A stretch of DNA of 64,000 bases from Phaeodactylibacter xiamenensis (GTDB taxonomy: Bacteria; Bacteroidota; Bacteroidia; Chitinophagales; Saprospiraceae). Position numbers and translations under genes: made by a program. The stretch lies in contig NZ_JPOS01000012.1 in NCBI RefSeq assembly GCF_000759025.1, forward strand, positions 62,001-126,000, in the 5' to 3' direction. How positions within the stretch are numbered: position 1 is the stretch's first letter; every line of letters begins with the position of its first letter. Shown piece by piece: positions 45,037 to 56,497 of the stretch. The notes under the pieces are model-generated. The model saw only the letters and a program-made list of their open reading frames with translations, was not told where the DNA came from and did not search any database.

Positions 45037-48000
45037 TTATTCGACGATGAACCGACGGGTTGCGACTTGCTGCCCTTCTACGATGAGGCGCAGGAAGTAG
45101 GTGCCCGCAGGCATCTGCCGGACGTCAAGCTGCTCAGTTGTAGTACCGGAAGACAGCTCTACAGGCACAATGCTTACCGCCTGCCCGTTGCCGTTATGCA
45201 CCATCAGCTGACCTTTCCGGGTTTGCTGACTGCTCATTTCTACGGTCAGATTATTGCGGGTAACCGTTGGGAAAGCTTTCAAGCCCAAACCGGCTGCGGC
45301 CACATCCAATGTGGAAGTAATCATCCCACGGGTCACTTCTACAGTTGAGAAGCCGCCCGGGGTGGCTACACTACCATCTGAGGCTACTGCACGGTGGTAC
45401 AGCGTTACGGTTTGGTTAATGGCAATGCCGCCATCTTCCAGTATTTGGTCCACCACGCCAAAGGTGGTCTCAAAGGTTTGCTCCGCGCCCACGTTTTGCT
45501 GTACGAGCACTTCGGTAAAGTCCTCCTCTGAAGCGAGCTGCCAAATATACACCAGGTCATCGCGGTCGCTTGCTTCAGACCAGGTGGCTGCAAAGGGCGT
45601 TTCCGGATCGCCCTCAATGGTCAGTGCGGCACCGTCCATGGGAGCTGTAATCTCTGCTTCATCCGATGGGAAGCGGTTGATTTCCGGAAGTACCTGCCCG
45701 CGGAGTTCTCCGGCGGGTTGCTCCTCAGTGTGGATATTCACATAGTAGCTGCCACTGCGGATTGCTTCCACCTGTTCTGCTGTGAGGGCGTAGGTGTTAT
45801 CGGCAGCAGTAAATGCTCCACTTGTTTGATCGGCATCTATCGTAGGCATCAGCCCAAGGTCAACATCTCCATTCATACCCGGGCCACCGAGGTGGAGGTG
45901 TGCACCACCGGCTACATTCTCATCGAATGGGCTTTCCAGTCCGGAAAAGGCACCGGTTAGCGTCAGGATCTCGCCGGTCAGTTCGGCCTTAATGCCGCCC
46001 ACTGCTTCTGATCCGATCGGCTGTACTTCATTGAAGCCACTCAGGCTGCTGGTGAAGTAGGTGGTAGACAAGGGTAGCAGCTGGCCACGCACTTCGCCCG
46101 ATGGGAAATCCATCGAGTGTACGTTCACGTAGTACTGGCGCATGCGCAAAGTGTCTATCCAGCCTTCGCTTGCCGCAATGGTGTTGTCGGCGGCGGGGAA
46201 GATGCCGTTGGTGCCATTGGCGTCAGCCAGTACATCCAGTACATTTTGAACACCACCATTTTCACCGGCGTAACCCAAATGGATGTGCGCGCCACCGGCA
46301 ATATCGGTTTCCAGCATGCTCGACAGGGCGTTGAAGCTACCCGTTGCGGTAATCCGTCCGGGGTTGACTTCCAGTGCAAGCGCACCTACTGCTTCTGTAT
46401 TGACAGCCGGCACCTCACTGGCACCACTCAGGGGCGCATAGAAGTAAGTCCGGGCTTCGGGCAGCACCTGGGCGCGCAATTCACCCGACTGAATATCGGT
46501 ACTGTGAATATTGACATACAGACCGCGGTCTTTCATCAGTTCGATCTGATCTTCTTCCAGCTGATAGGTATTGGGCATAGCTGCAAAAGTGCCTCCAAGG
46601 TTATCACTATCCAGATCAACAGCCAATGGAATCACGACATCACCCGTCTGTCCGGCATAACCGGCATGGATATGTGCACCGCCGGCAATATCGGTAGCTA
46701 CAGGGCTGCTCAGCCCGGCGAAGGTACCTGCAAGGGTCATCCGGTTACCGGACAATTCTGCCTGTACTGCACCAAGGGCTTCAGTAGCCGCTTCCGGTAC
46801 TTCAAAAATACCTGACAAATAGCCGGTAAATACCGTTTGGCTTTCCAGCATCAATTGTCCGCGGATTTCACCCGCTGGCTGATCTACAGAATGGATGTTG
46901 ACATACAAGCCACGACTTATCATAGCTTCCAACTGATCAGCGTTAATGGTAAAGGTATTTTCGGATGGCAGGAAACGGCCTGCATTTCCGCCCTCATCAG
47001 TAACGTTGAGCGGGAAAATGACATCGCCATTCTCACCCGGCAAGCCCATGTGGATATGAGCGCCACCGGCAATATCCGTATTCAATGCGCTTTCCAGTCC
47101 GGAGAAGGTACCGGATACCACAATGGTCGTATCGTTCATCAATTCCGCGACTACGGCACCACCTGCCATACTCGTAACGGCAGGAGCTTCATTGGCACCA
47201 GACAGGTGCGCACGGAAGACCGCTCTTGGCGTACCTGCAAGTTGACCGCGCAGCTCACCTGCCGGAAAGTCTGCCGTATGGATATTGGCATACAGGGACC
47301 GGTTATTCAGCAGTTCCCGCTGATCATCAGTTAGGGTAAAGGTATTGTCCTCCGCGCGGAAGACGCCACTTCTTAGTTCAGGGTCCGTATCGGCATTGAG
47401 TATAATTTCAATCCCTCCATTTTCACCCGCTTGTCCAATATGCAAGTGAGCACCGCCGGCTACATCTGCGTCAAAATCACTCTCCAAACCAGAGAAGGCA
47501 CCACTGACCGTCAGTTCGCCATTTGCTACTTCCAGCACCAGTGCGCCCTGACCAGATGTCACGGCTGATGGTACTTCATTGCTACCCAGGAGGGACATGG
47601 TATAAATGGCTTCAGATACCGGCGTGAGCTGACCACGAAGTTCACCGCCACCGAAGTTATCAGAGTGGATATTGACGTACATTTCTCTGTTACGCAACAT
47701 GGCTACTTCTTCATCACTCAAGGTGAAGACGTTGTCGTCAGAAAGGAATGCTCCACTGAGTGAATCCGTGCTGACTTCAATATTTAGCGGATAAAGTACC
47801 GGTCCATTCTCACCGGCAAAACCGGCATGCAGGTGGGCACCACCTGCAATTTCTTCTGCAATCTTACTGCTCAGGCCTTCGAAACCACCGGAGACGGTCA
47901 GTTCGTTGCCAGACAGGGAGGCAGAGACAAAGCCTGTTGCTGTGCTTAGAATGGGCAGTGCCTCATTATGCCCTGAAAGCGTGGCTTCAAAGAGGTCTTC

Positions 48001-50751
48001 CATTACTTCTCCACGCGTAATGTTGACAGCAGAAGCCGCACCCGCTGTAGCTACGGCACCGTCCGTGGCTACCGCCCGGTGGTAGACCGTGACCTCTGTG
48101 CCTACGTCTACGCCAAGGCTGCCTAAAAGACCATCCACCGTTTCAAAATCTGTTACGAATTCGGTGTTATTGCCTACATTTTCCTGGAAGACAATATCTT
48201 CAAAGTCTGCATCCGTAGACAACTGCCACACATAGGCGAGCGGACTATCATCAGTAGCCGCACTCCAGGTGGCCGAGAAATCCGTCGTTGCACCACCTTC
48301 CAGCAGGAAGTCAAGCCCATCGGGTGGGAAGTTGATCATAGGGGCGGAGACCGGGAAAAAGTTGCTCTGTTGGAGGATCTGCCCGCGCAGTTCGCCACCG
48401 GGGTATGCCATCGTGTGGATATTGGCGTAGTAATTTCCGGCGATAAGGTCTACGGTTTGCTCTTCTGTAAGCGTGAAGGTGTTGTTATCGGCGGTAAAGG
48501 TACCAGACAAGTTGTCGGAAGCCGGAGTTGCGTTGATCACAATATCAACCCCTCCGTTTTCGCCCGGAGCGCCAAGGTGCAGGTGCGCGCCTCCGCCAAT
48601 GTTCGGATCAAATTCATCAGTAAGGCCACTAAACGCGCCGGTTACAGTCAGTTGGTCACCGTTGAGCTCCAGTTTAAGGCCACCAACGGCAGGGCTTATA
48701 GCTACCGGCACTTCATTGAAAGCGTCCAGTGATGTGGTGAAATAAGCCGTGGCGAAAGGTAAGGTCTGTCCGCGCAACTCACCGCTTTGAAAGTCCTCTG
48801 TGTGTATATTCACATATAGCCCGCGGTTGCGCAGGCTTGACCGCAGTGCCTCCGTGGAAGGCACGACGTTATCAGCAGCCGGGAAAGTGCCACTCAGCCC
48901 ATCTCCGGCAATATCTGAAGACAGGTTTTCTTCTATGCCTCCATTGCTTCCGGCTAGTGCGCTGTGCAAGTGTGCGCCACCCGCTACAGCAGCATCAAAG
49001 GGAGAGGAAAGCCCGGAAAAAGAGCCGACACTGATAATATCATCAGATCGAACCTCCATCAGTACCTGACCGGTGGCGGGCGTATTTACAGCAGGCACCT
49101 CACTTGTTCCTGACAAAGCTGCATTCATATAATAGCGCGCTTCGCCAAGTAGCTGCCCGCGCAGTTCTCCGCCACCATTAGTTAAAGTATGGATATTGAC
49201 GTAATAAGACCGGTTCATGACAGCCATGACCTGTTCTTCTGTCAGTTCAAAGGTATTATCAACGGGGTCGAATGTACCACCGTTGAGGTCATCGTTGAGG
49301 TCAATGGCAAGTGGGAATTCCACCGGACCGTTTTCGCCCGGCAGCCCCACATGCAGGTGGGCACCACCGACGATACTTACATCGACGGCACTGCTCAGCT
49401 CACTAAAGGAACCTGATACGGTAAGCATATTGCCCCGGAGTTCGGCTTTCACTGCACCGAAGGCGCGGGTCGTGACCGGAGGGGCTTCAAACCCACCGCC
49501 GAGGACAGCAGTGAGGTATACCGGCGCTTCAGGCAACAGTTGCCCGCGGATTTCGCCGGCTTGCTGATCAACGGAGTGAATATTGACGTAAAAGCCGCGG
49601 TCGTAAATGGCGGTCAGGTCATCTGGTGTAAGGGCAAACCGGTTGCTTGCCGCCTCAAATGTACCCTCGGTCATGTTGCTTTCCAGGTCACTTGTCAGCG
49701 CAAAGGTGACGGGCCCATTTTCACCAGCCAGACCGGTATGAATATGGGCACCACCAGCGATATCGGTGGCCACTTCACTTTCCAGGCCAGTAAAACTACC
49801 GTAGACAATCAGGCTGTCTTCAATGACTTCTGCCTGCACCACGCCCGTTGCATAGCTCGTTACCCCCGGCTGCTCATTGCTGCCGGAAAGGTGTGCCCTC
49901 AGGACGGTTGAAGCCGCTGTGGAGGCGACCTGCCCCCGAAGTTCGCCTGCACCGTAGGCTGTCGTATGGATGTTGGCATAATAAAGGCGGTTTTCCAGCG
50001 CTTCGATCTGGCTCTGCTCCAGCCCGAACGTATTATCTGCAGCGGTGAAAACGCCTCCTTTCAAATCAGGATTAGTCGTGGCATTCAGCTGAATGTCTAC
50101 ATCTCCGTTTTGCCCTGGCAGGGCAAGATGCAGATGTGCGCCTCCCAGTACTGAGGCATCAAAATCGCCTTCCAGATCCGCAAAACTACCGGTAACGGTT
50201 AGTTGATCGTTCACTACATCAAGGGCGAGGGCACCGTGACCATCGGTAGAGACAGAAGGCACCTCATTGCTACCGGAAAGGTTGATCAAGTAATTGTTAC
50301 CTTCTGGTAAAAGCTGTCCACGGATTTCTCCACCGGGATAAAGAGTCGTATGGATATTCACATACATCCGGCGTTCCATCAGGGCATCCATTTCTTCGGC
50401 AGACAGCGTAAAGGTATTGGAGGTGGCTTCAAACGTACCGCTCTTAAGCAGGATACCAAGATTGGGGCTTAGCTCGAAGGTAATCCCTCCATTCTCTCCG
50501 GCATAACCGGTGTGAATGTGAGAACCGCCCGCCACCGTGACGTCGAAGTTGCCTTCCAGCCCGGTAAAGCTGCCTGATACAGACAGCTCATTGCCGTCCA
50601 ATATGGCAGTTATTTCGCCAAAAGCGCGACTTACTACCGGAGTGGCTTCGTTGCGCCCACTGAGTTCGGCGGTAAATGTCATCTGCGCACTACCTGCAAA
50701 TGGCAGGCTGCAAAAGATGAGCAATAGAATTAAGTAATCTCTGATCTTCAT
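45037..50751 (-). CDS. T9SS type A protein with twelve CHRD domains in two duplicated halves
   Basis: A protein of 1904 residues from the ATG at 50749-50751, chosen for its signal peptide (MKIRDYLILLLIFCSLPFAG); an upstream in-frame ATG at 50889 adds 46 residues. Residues 24-797 hold six CHRD domains, each about 129 residues with LSGxNEVP, VSGxFSGL, GGAHxHxGxxGENGxV and YVNIHTxxxxxGELRGQ. Residues 797-915 are an Ig-like domain (WQLSTDADFEDIVFQENVG). Residues 917-1690 repeat six CHRD domains, 1694-1812 repeat the Ig-like domain, and 1815-1904 form a type A sorting tail (FPTVTRNNLTVEM, VHNGNGQAV, MPAGTYFLRLI). CHRD domains, known from chordin, are of unclear function in bacteria; conserved His residues may bind metal. 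It should be a surface-exposed or released fibre. Confidence 0.93.
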   Translation of the reverse strand: MKIRDYLILLLIFCSLPFAGSAQMTFTAELSGRNEATPVVSRAFGEITAILDGNELSVSGSFTGLEGNFDVTVAGGSHIHTGYAGENGGITFELSPNLGILLKSGTFEATSNTFTLSAEEMDALMERRMYVNIHTTLYPGGEIRGQLLPEGNNYLINLSGSNEVPSVSTDGHGALALDVVNDQLTVTGSFADLEGDFDASVLGGAHLHLALPGQNGDVDIQLNATTNPDLKGGVFTAADNTFGLEQSQIEALENRLYYANIHTTAYGAGELRGQVASTAASTVLRAHLSGSNEQPGVTSYATGVVQAEVIEDSLIVYGSFTGLESEVATDIAGGAHIHTGLAGENGPVTFALTSDLESNMTEGTFEAASNRFALTPDDLTAIYDRGFYVNIHSVDQQAGEIRGQLLPEAPVYLTAVLGGGFEAPPVTTRAFGAVKAELRGNMLTVSGSFSELSSAVDVSIVGGAHLHVGLPGENGPVEFPLAIDLNDDLNGGTFDPVDNTFELTEEQVMAVMNRSYYVNIHTLTNGGGELRGQLLGEARYYMNAALSGTSEVPAVNTPATGQVLMEVRSDDIISVGSFSGLSSPFDAAVAGGAHLHSALAGSNGGIEENLSSDIAGDGLSGTFPAADNVVPSTEALRSSLRNRGLYVNIHTEDFQSGELRGQTLPFATAYFTTSLDAFNEVPVAISPAVGGLKLELNGDQLTVTGAFSGLTDEFDPNIGGGAHLHLGAPGENGGVDIVINATPASDNLSGTFTADNNTFTLTEEQTVDLIAGNYYANIHTMAYPGGELRGQILQQSNFFPVSAPMINFPPDGLDFLLEGGATTDFSATWSAATDDSPLAYVWQLSTDADFEDIVFQENVGNNTEFVTDFETVDGLLGSLGVDVGTEVTVYHRAVATDGAVATAGAASAVNITRGEVMEDLFEATLSGHNEALPILSTATGFVSASLSGNELTVSGGFEGLSSKIAEEIAGGAHLHAGFAGENGPVLYPLNIEVSTDSLSGAFLSDDNVFTLSDEEVAMLRNREMYVNIHSDNFGGGELRGQLTPVSEAIYTMSLLGSNEVPSAVTSGQGALVLEVANGELTVSGAFSGLESDFDADVAGGAHLHIGQAGENGGIEIILNADTDPELRSGVFRAEDNTFTLTDDQRELLNNRSLYANIHTADFPAGELRGQLAGTPRAVFRAHLSGANEAPAVTSMAGGAVVAELMNDTTIVVSGTFSGLESALNTDIAGGAHIHMGLPGENGDVIFPLNVTDEGGNAGRFLPSENTFTINADQLEAMISRGLYVNIHSVDQPAGEIRGQLMLESQTVFTGYLSGIFEVPEAATEALGAVQAELSGNRMTLAGTFAGLSSPVATDIAGGAHIHAGYAGQTGDVVIPLAVDLDSDNLGGTFAAMPNTYQLEEDQIELMKDRGLYVNIHSTDIQSGELRAQVLPEARTYFYAPLSGASEVPAVNTEAVGALALEVNPGRITATGSFNALSSMLETDIAGGAHIHLGYAGENGGVQNVLDVLADANGTNGIFPAADNTIAASEGWIDTLRMRQYYVNVHSMDFPSGEVRGQLLPLSTTYFTSSLSGFNEVQPIGSEAVGGIKAELTGEILTLTGAFSGLESPFDENVAGGAHLHLGGPGMNGDVDLGLMPTIDADQTSGAFTAADNTYALTAEQVEAIRSGSYYVNIHTEEQPAGELRGQVLPEINRFPSDEAEITAPMDGAALTIEGDPETPFAATWSEASDRDDLVYIWQLASEEDFTEVLVQQNVGAEQTFETTFGVVDQILEDGGIAINQTVTLYHRAVASDGSVATPGGFSTVEVTRGMITSTLDVAAAGLGLKAFPTVTRNNLTVEMSSQQTRKGQLMVHNGNGQAVSIVPVELSSGTTTEQLDVRQMPAGTYFLRLIVEGQQVATRRFIVE

Positions 50752-51191
50752 AAATGAATGTCGTTGAATTTTAATAATTGATGATTGGCTGAGCGAGACA
50801 TAGCATTGAAAGGCTTCGGAAGGACCGAAAGCAGCGCTAATTCCCAAAACCAGCCTTGTTTTTTGTTTCTTGCTTGTAAGACTACGCATCAGTTGCGTAC
50901 GAGCCTGAGTTTGTTTAGTGACTGATCAGGCTTTCCTGGAATGCTAATGTTTCCGTTTTGCTTTTACTTACGGAAGTACATCGGGAAGCGGATTAAAACA
51001 GATCCATCTTTTTTCTTTATCTTTCAAAAACTTTCAGAAACCGAAATGGAACTACGAAGCTTTCGTTGTCAGAAAACTGTTATTTCGAAGATCAATTTCC
51101 ATAGATTTTGATTGCTTTGCGGTGCAACGAAAAGCACTCCTCATTGTTCGAATTTGGAAAGCACAACATTTATTAGTCCATTCGACGCATT
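50752..51191. other. Intergenic region between CHRD giant and ECF sigma gene
   Basis: This 440-bp divergent region must hold both promoters. No TAnnTTTG box with correct spacing was found before the CHRD gene, which fits an alternative sigma factor but does not prove it. A short palindrome CGAAGCTTTCG lies near 51055. No coding sequence is supported apart from the optional N-terminal extension of the CHRD frame. Confidence 0.4.
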
Positions 51192-51806
51192 ATGCCAAAA
51201 CCAAAACCCAGAACTGCACTGGAAACGGAAATCATCGATTTGCTTTCCAAAAAACAACAGCGGGGAATTACATTATTGTACGAGCATTACTCACCTGCCC
51301 TGTACAATATCATTCTCCGCATTGTACAGTCAGAAGAAGTGGCTGAAGAAACGCTTCAGGATAGTTTTTTAAAAATATGGGACAACTTTTCAAAATACGA
51401 TGCCGACAAGGGGCGGCTCTTTACCTGGATGGTGCGTATTTGCCGCAATTTGGCAATCGACAAAATCCGCTCCAGTCAATTTAAGAAAGGAAATCGAACT
51501 GAAACGATCCCCGACTCCGTATATAATAGTGATTCACTCAGCGAAGAGCTGAACACCTCCGACCCGGGCTTACGGAAAGTCGTTAGCAAAATGGATGACA
51601 AGACCCGGGTTCTTATCGAACTCCTATATTTTAAGGACTATACCCAACGGGAAGTGAGCGATGCGCTCGACATTCCCCTGGGCACAGTCAAGTCACGGTC
51701 GAGAAAAGCGATTCAGGTCCTACGGCAAGTCCTGGGCAATGAGGGCTTTTTGTCGGCTATTTTCATCACCATGTTCGAAACGATAAAGCGATATTTTGGA
51801 TCCTAA
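51192..51806 (+). CDS. ECF-type RNA polymerase sigma factor
   Basis: A 204-residue sigma-70 family protein. Region 2 (about 25-95) shows LYEHYSPALYNIILRIV, AEETLQDSFLKIW and FTWMVRICRNLAIDKIRS; region 4 (about 130-185) shows TRVLIELLYFKDYTQREVSDALDIPLGTVKSRSRKAI (in pieces), with a helix-turn-helix for the -35 element. The pattern is closest to the SigK-type ECF group that pairs with RskA-like anti-sigma factors. Its 3' end overlaps the anti-sigma gene by 11 bp. It is divergent from the CHRD giant, a plausible target. Confidence 0.93.
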   Translation: MPKPKPRTALETEIIDLLSKKQQRGITLLYEHYSPALYNIILRIVQSEEVAEETLQDSFLKIWDNFSKYDADKGRLFTWMVRICRNLAIDKIRSSQFKKGNRTETIPDSVYNSDSLSEELNTSDPGLRKVVSKMDDKTRVLIELLYFKDYTQREVSDALDIPLGTVKSRSRKAIQVLRQVLGNEGFLSAIFITMFETIKRYFGS

Positions 51807-52575
51807 AGCATACATAGCGTCTGGTATTCTTGAGCAATATGTGCTCGGCAAGCTCACGCCGGAAGAAATGGCGGAGGTGGAGCAGAATGCAGCGCAATAC
51901 CCGGAAATCAAGGAAGAAATTGAAGCCATCGAACTGGCATTAGAGGAGTATGCCCTGCTGCACGGGCAAACGCCACCGCCCGGTGTGCTGTCCACTATTC
52001 TCCAAACCCTCGATGAGCGGGGCACGCAGGCTCAGCTGAAAGGCCCGCGCAGCAGCCGTACCCTTTTGGCGATAGCCTGGGTATTGTTTTTTGCAGCGGC
52101 CCTGGGCTGGCTTTACGCCTATCAGCAAAACCAGGAAAGCACAGCAACGATTGCAGCACTGTCGGAGGAAATCAATACTATTGAAAGCAGCTGCGACAGC
52201 GTGCAGGCTACTAACGACCGCCTGCAGGCAGAACTGGAGTTCCTGCGCAACCCCGATACCCGCAATACCCGTATGAACGGTACCGACCTTTCACCGGAAG
52301 CTATTGCCTCGGTTTTTTACAATCCGGCATCCGGGGCTTCCCTAATTGATGTGGGCAGCCTGCCTGTGCCGCCTTCTGATCAGCAATACCAGCTTTGGGC
52401 TATTGTAGACGGGGCGCCGGTCAGCATGGGCGTTTTTGAAGTCAATACTGATACCTCAGGGCTTCAGCCGGTAGCCTACGTGGAAAATGCCCAGGCTTAT
52501 GCGGTCACCCTTGAGCCCCGCGGCGGCAGCGAAACGCCTACCCTGGAGCAGATGTACGTAATTGGAGAGATTTAA
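51796..52575 (+). CDS. RskA-like membrane anti-sigma factor
   Basis: A 259-residue protein starting at TTG (51796-51798), inside the last codons of the sigma gene, so translation is coupled. Residues 1-80 form a helical anti-sigma domain (YIASGILEQYVLGKLTPEEMAEVEQ in part) without the HxxxCxxC zinc motif. One membrane helix lies at about 92-110 (LLAIAWVLFFAAALGWLY). The periplasmic part has a short coiled coil and the RskA domain (QYQLWAIVDGAPVSMGVF in part). In mycobacteria RskA releases SigK after regulated proteolysis. Here it should tie the sigma factor to an envelope signal. Confidence 0.9.
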   Translation: MDPKAYIASGILEQYVLGKLTPEEMAEVEQNAAQYPEIKEEIEAIELALEEYALLHGQTPPPGVLSTILQTLDERGTQAQLKGPRSSRTLLAIAWVLFFAAALGWLYAYQQNQESTATIAALSEEINTIESSCDSVQATNDRLQAELEFLRNPDTRNTRMNGTDLSPEAIASVFYNPASGASLIDVGSLPVPPSDQQYQLWAIVDGAPVSMGVFEVNTDTSGLQPVAYVENAQAYAVTLEPRGGSETPTLEQMYVIGEI

Positions 52576-52598
52576 AGGGACGAACCTGCCTAAACAAA

Positions 52599-52636
52599 GA
52601 AGGGGAATAAATCCAATGCCGGACTTATTCCCCTTC
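52599..52636 (+). terminator. Rho-independent terminator after the anti-sigma gene
   Basis: A 12-bp perfect stem GAAGGGGAATAA (52599-52610) with 52625-52636, followed by AGTTTTAT. It also lies 63 bp beyond the end of the convergent atpC. Confidence 0.85.
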
Positions 52637-52699
52637 AGTTTTATGGCAAACATGGTATTAGCTCAGGCGGCTAATAGAATAGTCATCCTTGACCGTGCC

Positions 52700-53002
52700 T
52701 TAGCTAAGCCCGGTGACGAGCAGAGACACTTCATTATTCAGTACTTCCACGAAGCCGCCTTTGATGGCGTAACGGATCTTGCGCCCGGCTTCGCTTGCCG
52801 TTTCCAGTGCGCCGGTCTCTTCATTGAAGAAACGGTATTCCCCACTTTCTGTAGTGATGGTAATGTAGCCCGCATCCAGAGAAGATACAATTGGCGCGTG
52901 GTTTTTCAGCACCTGAAATTCACCATCCGTGCCAGGCACTTTAACTGAAGAGATCGCACCTGAAAAAATCTTCCGGTCCGGAGTCAGTACCGTAATATTC
53001 AT
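52700..53002 (-). CDS. atpC: F0F1 ATP synthase epsilon subunit
   Basis: A 100-residue protein, VLTPDRKIFSGAISSVKVPGTDGEFQVLKNHAPIV (in pieces DGEFQVLKNHAP and FSGAISSVKVPG), the N-terminal beta-sandwich of epsilon. The C-terminal helical hairpin found in E. coli is missing, as usual in Bacteroidota. It lies 83 bp after atpD; the rest of the atp genes are elsewhere, a common split in this phylum. Confidence 0.93.
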   Translation of the reverse strand: MNITVLTPDRKIFSGAISSVKVPGTDGEFQVLKNHAPIVSSLDAGYITITTESGEYRFFNEETGALETASEAGRKIRYAIKGGFVEVLNNEVSLLVTGLS

Positions 53003-53085
53003 AATGACTTAGTTTATAAGGCGGTACCGGAAGGCAGGCTTCCGGCACCTAATACAATCGTTTCAGGATGTGGGAGGTAAAGAGA

Positions 53086-54684
<1,599 letters not shown>

Positions 54685-54907
54685 GCAATTCCCTGCCCTT
54701 ATCTTACCTAAAGCCTAATAAATCAGCCCCTTGACTTAAACCCCGGCACCGGGCTTCCGGAGAGACCGGGAAATATTGCACCCCCTTCTGCTCCTGTTCC
54801 GGTATTTTATTTCCCCGAACAACGCTGCTATACACCACGATTAGGCAAATCGCTAAGGAGACAATGGCTTCAGGCCGCGGGGAGGCTGTGATATTTTTCT
54901 GTTCATT

Positions 54908-56494
54908 ATGTCCAACAATTCTCCCGGATTGCTTATTCTTGATACTATGATCTGGGAAGCCCTTTCAAAATTAGCCCTTTTGGGCACAGAACGCGGACAG
55001 CTGCCACCGGAAGTCTTAAAAGCCTTGGAGCAGGTCGGGATACAGGCCACGCAGGCACCGGAAGCGGTGGTGCTTGAAGGTGCTGCCCTGTACCATCAAC
55101 TTCGCCGGGCAGGCTTCCCGCTGCAGCACTTGGAAGCACCTACTGCTCCTCTGCTACAAGGCAAACAGGCTGCTGCGCCACCGCAGGCAGCACGACAGAT
55201 GGAACATATCGTCCGCGGCAACTTCCGGGAAGCCCTGCCTGAAGCGTTGCAGCTCCTGCATCAGGCCAATCTGCCCCTGCCCCCTGAGCACCTGCCTGCC
55301 TTGCTTTACAAAGCCGCTAAGAAACCAGACTTCTGGTATGCCCTCCGCCCAGTCCTCCAACCGGCAGACTTTGAGCTCCTCCGGCTTAACCCGGACTGGA
55401 GCTCGATCGCGGAGCGCCCCCCCGTAGCAGACTGGCAAAAGGAAACGCAGGCCGATCGGGTGCAGATGCTGCGGCGACTGCGCTTTGAACAACCGGAGCA
55501 GGCGACATCCTGGTTAACCACTTGCTGGGAAGGGTTGACTCCGACTGAAAAAAAGGAACTGATTAGCATCCTGGACACCGGATTGAACGCATCAGACCAA
55601 CCGTTTCTGGAAGCCCAATTGTCCGACAGCCGGAAGGAAGTGCGGCAATCGGCAGCACAGTTGCTGCTCAAAATCCCGGATACTCCTTTACAAGACACCT
55701 TATATAAGGAAGCTGCCACCTGGCTTACCCTGCATAAAGATGGCCGCCTGGATCTGCATGCGCCCCCGAAGCCCATATCCGCTTTTAAAAAGCTGGGGCT
55801 GTACAGCAGCAAAAAGCACAAATACACCGGTGGCGAAAGGGCCGGCTATGCTTACGACATCCTGTCAAAGGTGCCGCCCAAGCGCTGGGAAGCATATTTT
55901 AGAAAATCCACCCTCGATGCCCTGCGCCTTTTCGCCCGGGCCAATCAGCATCAGCTCCTTACCGATGCTATTGCGAATGCCGCTCTCCTGCATCAGGACC
56001 ACCGCTGGATAGAAGCGCTGCTCCGGCATTGGTGGCGCACGGATAACGAAGTGCGTTGGAACAGCGCCCTGGGCAAGCAGCTTATGGCCGCTTTGCCGGA
56101 CCCCCTTTTTAACGAAATCATGAGCCAACACCTAAAGCAGCATCAAGGCTATATCGAGGAGCGCAGTTTTGCCGGACAATTGCTATGTTTGGGCGTGCAT
56201 AAGTGGGAAAGCCGCGTGGCCCGGCAGGTACTCCAAAACTTCAGGGACTGGCTCAACGCTGCGCAGTCGGTCTACTGGAATATGTGGCACTACAAGCGCA
56301 TCCTCCGGGTAGCGGCCTATCTGGCACCGGTGGATATCCTGCCTGCCTTCCGGGCCGGCTGGAACCAACGAACTCCCATCTGGGGCAACTGGGAAGGCGA
56401 TATTGACCGATTGCTGAAAACGCTGGCTTTCCGCAAAGACCTGAACGAAGTGTTGAACCCACCCGGCAAAAATCACAACAAGAAAACACCATAA
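54908..56494 (+). CDS. DUF5691 family protein
   Basis: A 528-residue, mainly helical protein with HEAT-like repeats (VRQSAAQLLLKIPDTPLQDTL in part) and no signal peptide. IWEALSKLALLGTERG near the start is typical of DUF5691; an ATG at 54947 just before this motif is an alternative start. Function unknown. In other genomes DUF5691 occurs with a MoxR-type AAA ATPase, a SWIM zinc-finger protein, DUF5682 and a VWA protein. Only the ATPase, 3 bp downstream, is present here. Confidence 0.82.
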   Translation: MSNNSPGLLILDTMIWEALSKLALLGTERGQLPPEVLKALEQVGIQATQAPEAVVLEGAALYHQLRRAGFPLQHLEAPTAPLLQGKQAAAPPQAARQMEHIVRGNFREALPEALQLLHQANLPLPPEHLPALLYKAAKKPDFWYALRPVLQPADFELLRLNPDWSSIAERPPVADWQKETQADRVQMLRRLRFEQPEQATSWLTTCWEGLTPTEKKELISILDTGLNASDQPFLEAQLSDSRKEVRQSAAQLLLKIPDTPLQDTLYKEAATWLTLHKDGRLDLHAPPKPISAFKKLGLYSSKKHKYTGGERAGYAYDILSKVPPKRWEAYFRKSTLDALRLFARANQHQLLTDAIANAALLHQDHRWIEALLRHWWRTDNEVRWNSALGKQLMAALPDPLFNEIMSQHLKQHQGYIEERSFAGQLLCLGVHKWESRVARQVLQNFRDWLNAAQSVYWNMWHYKRILRVAAYLAPVDILPAFRAGWNQRTPIWGNWEGDIDRLLKTLAFRKDLNEVLNPPGKNHNKKTP

Positions 56495-56497
56495 TAT

